Source: Candidatus Sedimenticola sp. (ex Thyasira tokunagai)
GTDB taxonomy: Bacteria > Pseudomonadota > Gammaproteobacteria > Chromatiales > Chromatiaceae
Length of the DNA stretch: 64,000 nt
Assembly: GCA_037318855.1 (NCBI GenBank)
Contig: CP134874.1
Span: forward strand, 4,279,001-4,343,000
Direction of reading: 5' to 3'
Shown: in pieces, positions 48,989 to 57,381 of the stretch
How the letters are laid out: each line of letters begins with the position of its first letter
Position numbering within the stretch: position 1 is the first letter of the stretch
Notes under the pieces: generated by a model
Told to the model about the DNA's origin: nothing
The model's database searches: none
The model's input: only the letters and a program-made list of their open reading frames with translations
Made by a program: the position numbers and the translations under genes

Positions 48989-49650
48989 ATGGCGTCCAAT
49001 AAAAACCTAATCGTTTACGCCGTTCGCTCTGATTACATTGTTGATGTTGAGGAGACTATTCTCCGACTTGGACTAAATGTTCGCGCCTATATAGACAACA
49101 TGGAAGCGGAAAATAGCCCTGAGGTCACTGGACCCATTGTGAAAGTTTCCGGCATTGATCCCTTATGGCTGGATGATCCGATAATCATTCCCCTGGTCAC
49201 ACCCGGCCATAGGAAAAAAGTCGAAGAGGAGACGCGCCAATTAGGCTTTAGCAACTACCCCCCCTAATTGACCCCACCGCTGTAATCGCCTCAAGTGTAG
49301 TTTATGGTGAAGGCTTTATGGTCAACGCCGGAGCCGTACTTGCTGCAAAATGCAATATTGGCCGTTTTGTGCTCGTAAATAGAAGCGTATCTATCGGCCA
49401 TCACGCGATAATTGAAGATTATGTTGGCTTTGGCCCCGGGGCACTATTGTGTGGAGGTTGTAAAATCAATCAGGGCGCGTTTATAGGGGCCGGTGCAATT
49501 ATTACCCCCAAAACAAGCGTCGGACGAAATGCTATCGTTGGGGCGGGAGCCGTGGTGGTTAAGGACGTACCTGATAATTGCGTTGTAATCGGAAATCCAG
49601 CTCGGGTCATCAAGCAAAATATCACTGGCTACAATGAAGTCTCGGTCTGA
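48989..49650 (+). pseudogene. PglD/NeuD-type sugar acetyltransferase, frameshifted at a C7 tract
   Basis: Two frames make one protein. The first (48989-49267, 92 codons, Rossmann-like N-domain of PglD proteins) ends at a run of seven C residues (49258-49264). Adding one C gives an open frame reading NYPPLIDPTAVIASSVVYGE into the second part (to 49650), a left-handed beta helix with hexapeptide repeats (GHHAIIEDYVGFGPGAL, GAGAIITPKTSVG) and the family end VVIGNPARVIK. Intact, it would be about 220 residues and transfer an acetyl group to an amino sugar from acetyl-CoA. GGAGG precedes the ATG. It could be phase-variable, decayed, or a read error. Confidence 0.8.
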
Positions 49651-49741
49651 ATATTTTTTCTGCGCATACTTCATGGCCTCTTCGTGGAAGTTTGTTATTT
49701 CCCCCACAGATAAAATAGATCTTTTAACTACCAACTAATTC

Positions 49742-50931
49742 ATGATCAATATTCCAGGATTCACCCGAACTATAAATAGTCGGAGGAAAAAATATACGTC
49801 TATAAGAACTCTGCGACTATTCTTATACAAGGGCCTAACAAAAGTACCCTTCTTGAGAAGAAGATTTGCGATTTATGTTGAAACCATCTCTCCGAATGAA
49901 GTCGGCAATGTCATCGTAAATAAGCTTTATGAGGAAACCTTTTCTCTTTCGAATGAAGAGCGTAATTATCTTGAATCTTTACCCCAAAGCAGTGGCGAGC
50001 TTGTTATTAATGGAAAATTGAATCTGAAGAAACGCTTTGAAATGACGATTGTTAGCAATTGCTCTGTTCTTGGCAAAGTAAGTGTGTCCCTACACTTACC
50101 GACTGAAAAACTTTTGACCAGGAAAAAATTTGGGCGAAACATGGCAAAAATGTTTCATTACCAATCGGCTGATCATATAGAACAGTTAGTGATTCCTTTC
50201 ATTTCAACTCCACGTGGCCATGACCACTATTTCCACTTCATTCTTCATCGTTTTGTGGCGTTGATATATGCCCTGAAAAAAATCCCACAAGCAAGGGAGG
50301 CTGTAGTTCTTATTCGAAGGGGTATCCCTGCTTTTCAGATATCTGCATTCAATTTTCTGACAAAACAATACCCGCGATTAATAATCAGGGAAATTTCATC
50401 TACCGAGAAGATAGATTGTGATCATCTATTGATTCTGGAGGAGACGATATGGGAGCCAATTGGAAATTTGGCGGGAGGCAAGATAATCCAGGCAGTACGC
50501 GACGCCTATATCAGCGAATATGAATTAATCCCCCTCCAAAATCTCGACTTCTCTATATCAGTCGAAAGAGACAGAAACAGCGCCTCATGCTGAATGAAGA
50601 GCAGCTCATTGAGCATTTGGAGCATTTGGGCTTTGAAATAATCTGTCCGGAATTGTTGCCACACAAGGAACAGGTCGCCCTGTTTTCTGCAGCCAAGGTG
50701 GTGGTAGCGACGACGGGAGCAGCGCTGACAAATCTGCTGTTTTGTCAACCAGAATGCAATGTCATTGAGATTAGACCAGAGACCTATGATTACCCACTTT
50801 TCCTTGGACTATGTAAGCAGATGAGCCTGAATCATTACCATTTTAGCGGCTCAACCACTACAGGCAAGGATATGTTCAGCGTTGATATAGAGAAACTTTG
50901 TGAACTGGTCAGGCAGGTCAGTACATACTGA
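49742..50931 (+). pseudogene. Glycosyltransferase family 61 protein, frameshifted at a C5 tract
   Basis: Frame 1 (49742-50593) carries the N-terminal part and the DHYFHFILHRFVALIYALK segment of family 61 (DUF563) glycosyltransferases. The frame breaks at CCCCC (50530-50534). One more C lets it read PPPKSRLLYISRKRQ and join frame 2 (to 50931), the C-terminal nucleotide-sugar-binding half (LNEEQLIEHLEHLGFEII, then TGAALTNLLFCQPECNVIEI). Intact it would have about 396 residues. Both frames keep family residues, so the break is recent or reversible. The gene is AT-rich, as expected of transferred surface-sugar genes. Confidence 0.8.
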
Positions 50932-51887
50932 TATGGCGCTACGAATTCGGGAGCCATTATTCCTATTGAGGCAGCTCAATGAAGGTGTTTTCATATTAAC
51001 AACTAATGAATCCGTCGGTATTACGGACTCAGATATCCTTGCACTCCTTCAACCGCTGACAGATATAGCCTACTTCCTCATCATCAAGATAGTCACCGAT
51101 AGGCAGACTGACCACCTTTGCCGCCAAACCGTCTGCGACCGGCCAACCATCTAGCCGAGAAAATTCTTTGGCATAACAGGGCTGGCGAAAAGGCGGCACA
51201 GGATAGTGGATATCCGTCCCGATTCCCGCTGCCGACATCTTCTCTATAAATGCCTGCCTGTTCTCCGCTATCACTACAAAGTGATGCCAGACTGAGTTTT
51301 TCCCAATACCAATTAAAGGGCGAATTCCAGGATGTTGCAGCACCTCTAAAGCTTGATGATAGCGCCCGGCAATCTCTTTCCGGCGTGAGTTGGTGTGATC
51401 GAGATGGTGTAATTTTCTACGCAGTATGTTTGCCTGCAGCGGATCTAGCCTTGAGTTCACCCCCCGCTCTATATGTTCACTTCTACTGCTGCGACCATAA
51501 TCACGCAGTACATATATCTTCTCGACAAGTTTGTCGTCATTGGTTGTAACCATCCCCCCATCACCCAACGCGCCCAGGTTTTTGGTGGGATAGAAACTAA
51601 ATGCCGCTATTGTGCCCAGAGAGCCTGCCCGTTGCCCCCTGTAAAGAGCGCCATGACTTTGGGCTGCATCTTCGATCAGATACAGTCCACACTGCTGTGC
51701 AATGGCGGAAATGGCCTGCATGTCAGGGATAAAGCCATAGAGGTGGACAACGATGATCGCTTTCGTTTTTTCTGTAACAGCCTGCTCAATCAGCCTCTCA
51801 TCAATACTCCCGCTATCAGCACGGACATCAACTGCAACCGGTGTTGCTCCTGTTCTGGAAACGGCAAGCCAGGTGGCAATAAATGTA

Positions 51888-52917
51888 CCTGATTACCCAC
51901 CAGGCTCAGCTATTGAGCCTGTGGTGGCCGCATAATGGAACCCTCTGAATATACGAGGGTTTCTATCATGCCAAAAAATACTATCCAGTTTCAAAAAGGG
52001 CTTGGTTTGCACGAATTTCTGGAAAAATATGGCACCGATACTCAATGCAGCCAAGCGTTGCATCGACTTCGCTGGCCAAGTGGATATGTTTGCCCAGAGT
52101 GCGGTAACGCAACGTGCTGCGAACTCAAAAGCCGCAAGATATACCAGTGCCATAAATGTCATCATCAGACATCGCTTACTGCGGGTACCATTTTTCATGG
52201 CACAAAGTTGCCTTTGAAGAAATGGTTTCTGGCCATCTATTTGCTGACCCAGCGTAAAAAGAGCACCTCTGCCTTGCAACTGTCTCGTGAGATTGGAGTG
52301 AACTACAACACTGCGTGGAAGCTCAAGCACAAACTGATGCAGGTAATGATGGAACGCCAGGGTAAGAAAAAGCTGACTGGCCGCATTGAAATGGATGATG
52401 CCTATATTGGCGGTGAGAAGCCTGGTAAGCGTGGACGAGGCTCCCGCAACAAAATCCCTTTCGTAGCCGCCGTTGAGACGACGCAGGACGGCAGGCCTTT
52501 GAAAATTCATCTGCGTCGTGTGCGTGGTTTTCGGAGTGCAGAAATTGCTCGATATGCCAAGTCCAGTCTGGTTTCTGGTAGCATTGTATTCTCTGATGGT
52601 CTCTGCTGCTTCAGAGCTGTCACTGATGCTGATTGCGATCATGTGGCCATTGTGACTGGTGGCGGTCGAAAAAGCGCACAGAGCTCCACCTTCAAGTGGG
52701 TGAACACCATGCTTGGCAACGTCAAGAATTCTTTGCAGGGAACTTTTCATGCTATACGAAAAAAACATGTACCTCGTTATCTTGCCGAATTCGAATATCG
52801 GTTTAATCGTCGCTTCAATCTTCCAGAAATGATTGAGCGATTGCTCTTTGTTGCGTTGCGTACACCACCGATGCCTTATCGCTTCTTGAGAATGGCTGAG
52901 GTTTATGGGTAATCAGG
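51888..52917 (+). mobile_element. IS1595-family insertion sequence
   Basis: A complete 1030-bp element with inverted ends (CCTGATTACCC at 51888-51898, inverse at 52907-52917; similarity extends imperfectly to about 27 bases) and a perfect eight-base target duplication TAAATGTA (51880-51887 and 52918-52925). The eight-base duplication is the usual size for IS1595-family elements. It carries one transposase gene and interrupts the sugar aminotransferase. Confidence 0.93.
51968..52912 (+). CDS. IS1595-family transposase
   Basis: A 314-residue DDE-type transposase from the ATG at 51968 (an upstream in-frame ATG at 51935 adds 11 residues). An N-terminal zinc ribbon has CPECGN and CHKCHHQ motifs (about 40-66), then the ISXO2-like domain MDDAYIGGEKPGKRGRGSRNK (first aspartates split here) and the FSDGLCCF aspartate motif. 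The end NRRFNLPEMIERLL is typical of the family. It appears full-length and undamaged, so the element may still be active. Confidence 0.93.
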   Translation: MPKNTIQFQKGLGLHEFLEKYGTDTQCSQALHRLRWPSGYVCPECGNATCCELKSRKIYQCHKCHHQTSLTAGTIFHGTKLPLKKWFLAIYLLTQRKKSTSALQLSREIGVNYNTAWKLKHKLMQVMMERQGKKKLTGRIEMDDAYIGGEKPGKRGRGSRNKIPFVAAVETTQDGRPLKIHLRRVRGFRSAEIARYAKSSLVSGSIVFSDGLCCFRAVTDADCDHVAIVTGGGRKSAQSSTFKWVNTMLGNVKNSLQGTFHAIRKKHVPRYLAEFEYRFNRRFNLPEMIERLLFVALRTPPMPYRFLRMAEVYG

Positions 52918-53182
52918 TAAATGTATGTGCGGGAACAATAACTTCATCACCCGAGCCAATCTCCAGTGCCAAGAGGGCAAGGTAGAGAGCATCCATGCCA
53001 TTACCGGTTCCGGCGGCATGGAGGGTGCCACAGTAGCTTGCAAACTCCTGTTCGAATGCTTGCAGATATCTACCGCCGACCAAGCTTCCTGAATCAAGCA
53101 CCTCAGCAATCGCACCGTCTATCTCTTTACGGAGAGCCCCCTTTAGTTGGCGCTTAAGATCGAGGAAGGGAATCTTCATCAT

Positions 53183-53641
53183 TCAGAGACCTGTAACCAG
53201 GCGGCGGTACTCATTGTAGTCACTGATGCTTTCGTTCTTATCGTAGCGACCATTGGCTAAAACCACACAAATGGTACCAGGTTCAAAACGTTCCAAACTA
53301 CGCCAGATACCACTGGGCAGATAAAAAGCTCGCCCCGGATCATTGACGGCCACCCTTTTACGGTTTTTTCCATCATCCAGGCTCAGCTGAAAAGCACCAT
53401 TGCATGCACATAGCAGCTCGTGGGTTCTTCTGGGCGCATGCTCAGCCCTAACAGCACCTACCGGAACGTCAGTAATAATGAATAGACGATCAAAATCAAA
53501 GGGAAATACCTCTTCACCATCCTTGATAACGCTTAGTATTCCACGGGGATCGGAATAAATAGGGATATCGACAAAATGGCTCTCATCAATAGCGTGTAGA
53601 TCCATATTTTGGGGGGAGCACTTATTTGGATTGGTTTTCAT
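53183..53641 (-). CDS. fdtA: FdtA/QdtA-like dTDP-sugar 3,4-ketoisomerase
   Basis: A 152-residue cupin of the WxcM-like/FdtA family. Motifs: FVDIPIYSDPRGILSVI near the N-terminus, VRAEHAPRRTHELLCACNGAFQL (with the active-site histidines) and the C-terminal LANGRYDKNESISDYNEYRRLV. Family members isomerise dTDP-4-keto-6-deoxyglucose to the 3-keto sugar, which an FdtB-like transaminase then aminates. That transaminase gene begins one base after this gene's stop, but is broken by an IS element. A downstream ATG at 53605 is an alternative start. Confidence 0.9.
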   Translation of the reverse strand: MKTNPNKCSPQNMDLHAIDESHFVDIPIYSDPRGILSVIKDGEEVFPFDFDRLFIITDVPVGAVRAEHAPRRTHELLCACNGAFQLSLDDGKNRKRVAVNDPGRAFYLPSGIWRSLERFEPGTICVVLANGRYDKNESISDYNEYRRLVTGL

Positions 53642-53790
53642 AACTTACAACCACCATCCTAAGAAAACAGAGTCAGATGACAACAACTGATCCTCGTGAT
53701 ATCCAGGCGATATCCCAGCGATAACAGCGTCGTGACTTATGTGCTCATAGTATAGTACTCACCACAGGGCATGGCTGGCTGCACCCATCA

Positions 53791-56499
53791 TCAGTGAGCC
53801 TCATCCCAGTTGTCACCGACCCCCACATCCACCACCAATGGCACTTTTAGTTCAGCCGCACCCTCCATCAACTCCCTGATCTTCGCACTGCAGACTTCCA
53901 GCTGCTCCTCCCGTACCTCGAATACCAGTTCATCGTGTACCTGCATCATCATCTGTAGTGGTGGCCGCTCTTTCTCAATCCAGCTGCTCACTGCCAGCAT
54001 GGCGCGTTTAATGATATCCGAGGCGGTCCCCTGCATAGGCGCATTGATAGCGGTGCGCTCCGCCGCCGCTCGGCGCATACCGTTACGAGAATTGATCTCG
54101 GGGAGGTAGAGGCGGCGGCCGAACACCGTCTCGACATAGCCCTTTTCATGGGCTTCGAGGCGGGTGCTATCCATAAACGCCTGAACCCCGGGGTAGCGTT
54201 CGAAGTAGAGGTCAACGTAGCTTTGAGCATCGCCACGGCCGATGCCCAACTGTTTGGCCAGGCCAAAAGCGGACATGCCGTAGATCAGGCCGAAGTTGAT
54301 CGCCTTGGCGGAACGGCGCTGATCACTGGTCACCTCATCGGGTGAGGTGGCTCCGAATACCTCGGCGGCGGTGGCCCGGTGGATATCAACACCCTCGGCA
54401 AACGCCCTCAAAAGCCCCTCGTCACCGGAGAGGTGGGCCATGATACGCAGCTCGATCTGAGAGTAGTCCGCCGCCACCATGCGGTAGCCTGGGGCAGGGA
54501 TAAACGCCTGACGGATACGCCGCCCCTCCTCACTGCGTACCGGGATATTCTGCAGATTGGGGTCGGACGAGCTGAGACGACCGGTGGCCGCCACCGCCTG
54601 ATGATAGGAGGTGTGAACCCGGCCACTATCACGGTCCACCATCAATGGCAGCTTGTCAGTATAGGTGGACTTTAATTTCGACAGCCCGCGATGCTGCAGA
54701 ATCAGTGCCGGCAGATCATGTCCCTGATCCGCCAACTCCTGCAGCACAGACTCGGCGGTGGAGGGAGCCCCTTTAGGCGTCTTTGAGATCACCGGCAGCT
54801 CCAGCTCCTCAAAGAAGATATGACCGATCTGCTTCGGCGAACCCAGGTTGAAGGTACGGCCTGCAATCTCATAGGCCTGCTGCTCCAGGTCGTGCATGGT
54901 CGCTGCGAGCTCCCGGCTCTGCTGCTCCAGCATGGCACTGTCCACCACCACACCGGTACGCTCGATCTTCGAAAGCACCGTCAGCAGCGGCACCTCCAGC
55001 TCACTGTAGAGCCTGGCCAGAGAGGGCTCACTCTCCAGCTTTGGCCACAAGGCCTGGTGCAGTCGCAGGGTGATATCGGCATCCTCAGCGGCGTAGGGCG
55101 ATGCGGCTTCCAGGGGCACCTGATCAAAAGTGAGTTGCTTCGCCCCCTTGCCCGCCACCTCTTCGAACTTGATGGTCTTGAGCCCCAGGTACTTATTGGC
55201 CAAGGAGTCCATGTCGTGGCGGGTGGCGGTAGAGTCGAGGACGTAGGACTCAAGCATGGTATCGTGGGCGACACCCTGTAGCTCAATGCCGTAACGAGCA
55301 AGTACGCTCATGTCGTACTTCAGGTTTTGCCCCACTTTGAGGCGTTTCGGATCTTCCAACAGAGGTTTCATCAACCCCAGCGCCGCCTCTCGCTCCAGTT
55401 GCTGTGGCGCCCCTGGGTAGATGTGAGCCACCGGCAGATAGGCCGCCTCCCCCGCTTCAACCGCAAAAGAGAGGCCTACTATCTCCGCCTGCATATAGTC
55501 GAGGCTGGTGGTCTCAGTGTCGAAAGCGAAGCAGTCGGCACTCTCCAGCCGCGCCAACCAGCGGTCAAAGTCAGCCTGCTCAAGTATCGTTTCGTAGTGT
55601 ACTTCCGGCGCCGTAGTACTCTCCACCTCGGCAACATCACTCTCCCCCTCTTCCAGAGTGGCAAGCAGGCGCCGCGCCTCAATGCGGCTGTAGAGTTGAT
55701 GCAGTGCTTGACGATTTGGTGCTGTCGGCTTCAGGTCGGTCGGCGTGACATCCAGTTCAAGATCAAGGCGGATGGTGGTCAGCTCCCGGGAGAGGGCAAG
55801 CTGCTCCAGATTCTCTCGCAGATACTCACCCACCTTGCCCTTGATCTCTTCGGCATGAGTCACCAGCTGATCTGCGCTGCCATAGGCCCCTAACCATTTG
55901 GCAGCGGTCTTTGGACCGCACTTGGGGATACCTGGGATATTATCGGAAGAGTCGCCCACAAGGGCTAGATAGTCGATGATCTGCTCTGGGGTGACGCCAA
56001 ACTTCGCCACCACGCCCTCCCTATCCATCAGGCTGTTGTTCATAGTGTTGATCAGCGTGACCCGCTCGTCCACCAGCTGCGCCAGATCCTTGTCGCCAGT
56101 TGAGATCAGCGTTTTCATCTCAAGGGATGAGGCTTGTGCCGCGAGGGTACCGATGACATCGTCCGCCTCCACTCCGTGCACCATCAGCAGCGGCAGCCCC
56201 ATCGCCTCAACGATGCGGTGGAGGGGCTCTATCTGCTCCCGCAAGTCATCGGGCATGGGCGGACGGTTGGCTTTGTACTGGTCATACATCTGATTGCGAA
56301 AGCTGCCGCCTGGGGCATCAAACACCACCGCCATTCGCTCCGGCCGATACTCATCAATCAGCTTACGCAGCATATTCACCACACCGACGATGGCGCCGGT
56401 GGCCTCGCCGTGGGAGTTGGTCAGAGATGGCAGCGCATGGTAGGCGCGAAACAGGTAGGAGGAGCCATCTACCAGGATAAAAGGGGGGGGTGCAGCCAT
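53791..56499 (-). CDS. polA: DNA polymerase I
   Basis: A 902-residue repair and Okazaki-fragment polymerase. Three domains: 5' nuclease (about 1-290; VVFDAPGGSFRN and GVEADDVIGTLA), 3'-5' exonuclease (about 300-490; FDTETTSLDY keeps the DxE pair, so proofreading should be active) and the polymerase (about 510-902; AADYSQIELRIMAHLSGD, RRSAKAINFGLIYGMS and VHDELVFE). No truncation is seen. Confidence 0.98.
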   Translation of the reverse strand: MAAPPPFILVDGSSYLFRAYHALPSLTNSHGEATGAIVGVVNMLRKLIDEYRPERMAVVFDAPGGSFRNQMYDQYKANRPPMPDDLREQIEPLHRIVEAMGLPLLMVHGVEADDVIGTLAAQASSLEMKTLISTGDKDLAQLVDERVTLINTMNNSLMDREGVVAKFGVTPEQIIDYLALVGDSSDNIPGIPKCGPKTAAKWLGAYGSADQLVTHAEEIKGKVGEYLRENLEQLALSRELTTIRLDLELDVTPTDLKPTAPNRQALHQLYSRIEARRLLATLEEGESDVAEVESTTAPEVHYETILEQADFDRWLARLESADCFAFDTETTSLDYMQAEIVGLSFAVEAGEAAYLPVAHIYPGAPQQLEREAALGLMKPLLEDPKRLKVGQNLKYDMSVLARYGIELQGVAHDTMLESYVLDSTATRHDMDSLANKYLGLKTIKFEEVAGKGAKQLTFDQVPLEAASPYAAEDADITLRLHQALWPKLESEPSLARLYSELEVPLLTVLSKIERTGVVVDSAMLEQQSRELAATMHDLEQQAYEIAGRTFNLGSPKQIGHIFFEELELPVISKTPKGAPSTAESVLQELADQGHDLPALILQHRGLSKLKSTYTDKLPLMVDRDSGRVHTSYHQAVAATGRLSSSDPNLQNIPVRSEEGRRIRQAFIPAPGYRMVAADYSQIELRIMAHLSGDEGLLRAFAEGVDIHRATAAEVFGATSPDEVTSDQRRSAKAINFGLIYGMSAFGLAKQLGIGRGDAQSYVDLYFERYPGVQAFMDSTRLEAHEKGYVETVFGRRLYLPEINSRNGMRRAAAERTAINAPMQGTASDIIKRAMLAVSSWIEKERPPLQMMMQVHDELVFEVREEQLEVCSAKIRELMEGAAELKVPLVVDVGVGDNWDEAH

Positions 56500-56671
56500 A
56501 GTTCTCTATCACTCGGCAATCTGTCAGAGCGGGCAGGATAACCCATACAATAAAATAAGCCCATGACTACCAGGAGTGACTTTTGCGACTACCAAAATTC
56601 CACCTTTCTGCAAGTACGCCCCACTGTACTATCCTTAGAGGAGTGAAATCTCAGGACAGAAGGACTCCTGC

Positions 56672-57352
56672 ATGGCCCTAACTCTCGCATTCGATGTCTA
56701 TGGCACAATGATCGATACCCACGGCATTACCGAGATGCTGGAAGAGTTTATTGGTGATCAAGCAGCACACTTCTCCAGCCGCCGGCGCGAGAAGCAGCTG
56801 GAGTACTCATTTCGCCGCGGCCTGATGAGCTGCTATGCCGACTTCTCGGTCTGTACCCGTGACGCCCTAAATCACACCAGCAACATACTGGAACACCCTC
56901 TCTCGGATACCGAAAAGGAGATGCTGCTCAACAGCTATCGCTACCTTCCCGCCTTTTCAGACGCAATTGATGCCTTTAAAGCGTTGAAGACCGATGGGCA
57001 CCGGCTGTTTGCCTTCTCCAACGGCCTACCCAGTGACCTGAATACACTACTGGAGAACGCTGCTATCGATAGCTATTTTCAAGATATTATCAGTGGCCAC
57101 GAGGTGAAGAGCTTCAAGCCCGATCCCAGTGTCTATCACCATTTTCTCGAGCGTAGCGGTGCTACAGCCAGCCACAGCTGGCTTATTTCAAGCAATCCCT
57201 TTGATGTGATCGGCGCACTCTCCTGCGACATGAAGGCCGCCTGGGTACAGCGCAGCAGCGATCACCACTTTGACCCCTGGGGTATCAAGCCAACCACCCG
57301 GGTTTCATCGCTCCAGGCGCTCTATTCCGCACTGAAAGAATTCGCCGTCTAG
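56672..57352 (+). CDS. HAD-superfamily hydrolase, haloacid dehalogenase type II
   Basis: A 226-residue HAD enzyme of the L-2-haloacid dehalogenase subgroup. The nucleophile motif is AFDVYGTMID (6-15), motif II is FSNGLP, the lysine lies in VKSFKPDPSVY and the C-terminal SSNPFDVIGA replaces the metal-binding DD of phosphatases, as in dehalogenases. True dehalogenase activity is not certain; family members also act on other small acids. It is 29 bases before a GGDEF/EAL gene. Confidence 0.88.
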   Translation: MALTLAFDVYGTMIDTHGITEMLEEFIGDQAAHFSSRRREKQLEYSFRRGLMSCYADFSVCTRDALNHTSNILEHPLSDTEKEMLLNSYRYLPAFSDAIDAFKALKTDGHRLFAFSNGLPSDLNTLLENAAIDSYFQDIISGHEVKSFKPDPSVYHHFLERSGATASHSWLISSNPFDVIGALSCDMKAAWVQRSSDHHFDPWGIKPTTRVSSLQALYSALKEFAV

Positions 57353-57381
57353 GCCCTTCTCGATTATATGGAAAGCAGTTG

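Larger units (their letters stand above)
51029..53182 (-). pseudogene. fdtB: DegT/DnrJ/EryC1 sugar aminotransferase split by an IS element
   Basis: The N-terminal part (53182-52918; MMKIPFLDLKRQLKGALRKE... to IVPAHTF) and the C-terminal part (51887-51029) join exactly when the IS and one copy of the eight-base duplication are removed (VPAHTFIATWLAVSRTGATP). The joined protein, about 375 residues, is a PLP-dependent sugar transaminase; the lysine Schiff-base site is SFYPTKNLGALGDGG. Next to the ketoisomerase gene it is most like FdtB/QdtB, which make dTDP-3-amino-3,6-dideoxyhexose. Apart from the insertion, no other damage is seen, so the insertion seems recent. Confidence 0.88.

Noticed and set aside
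51893..52768. 291-codon minus-strand ORF inside the IS
   Set aside because: Shadow of the IS1595 transposase; starts and ends without relation to the element ends.
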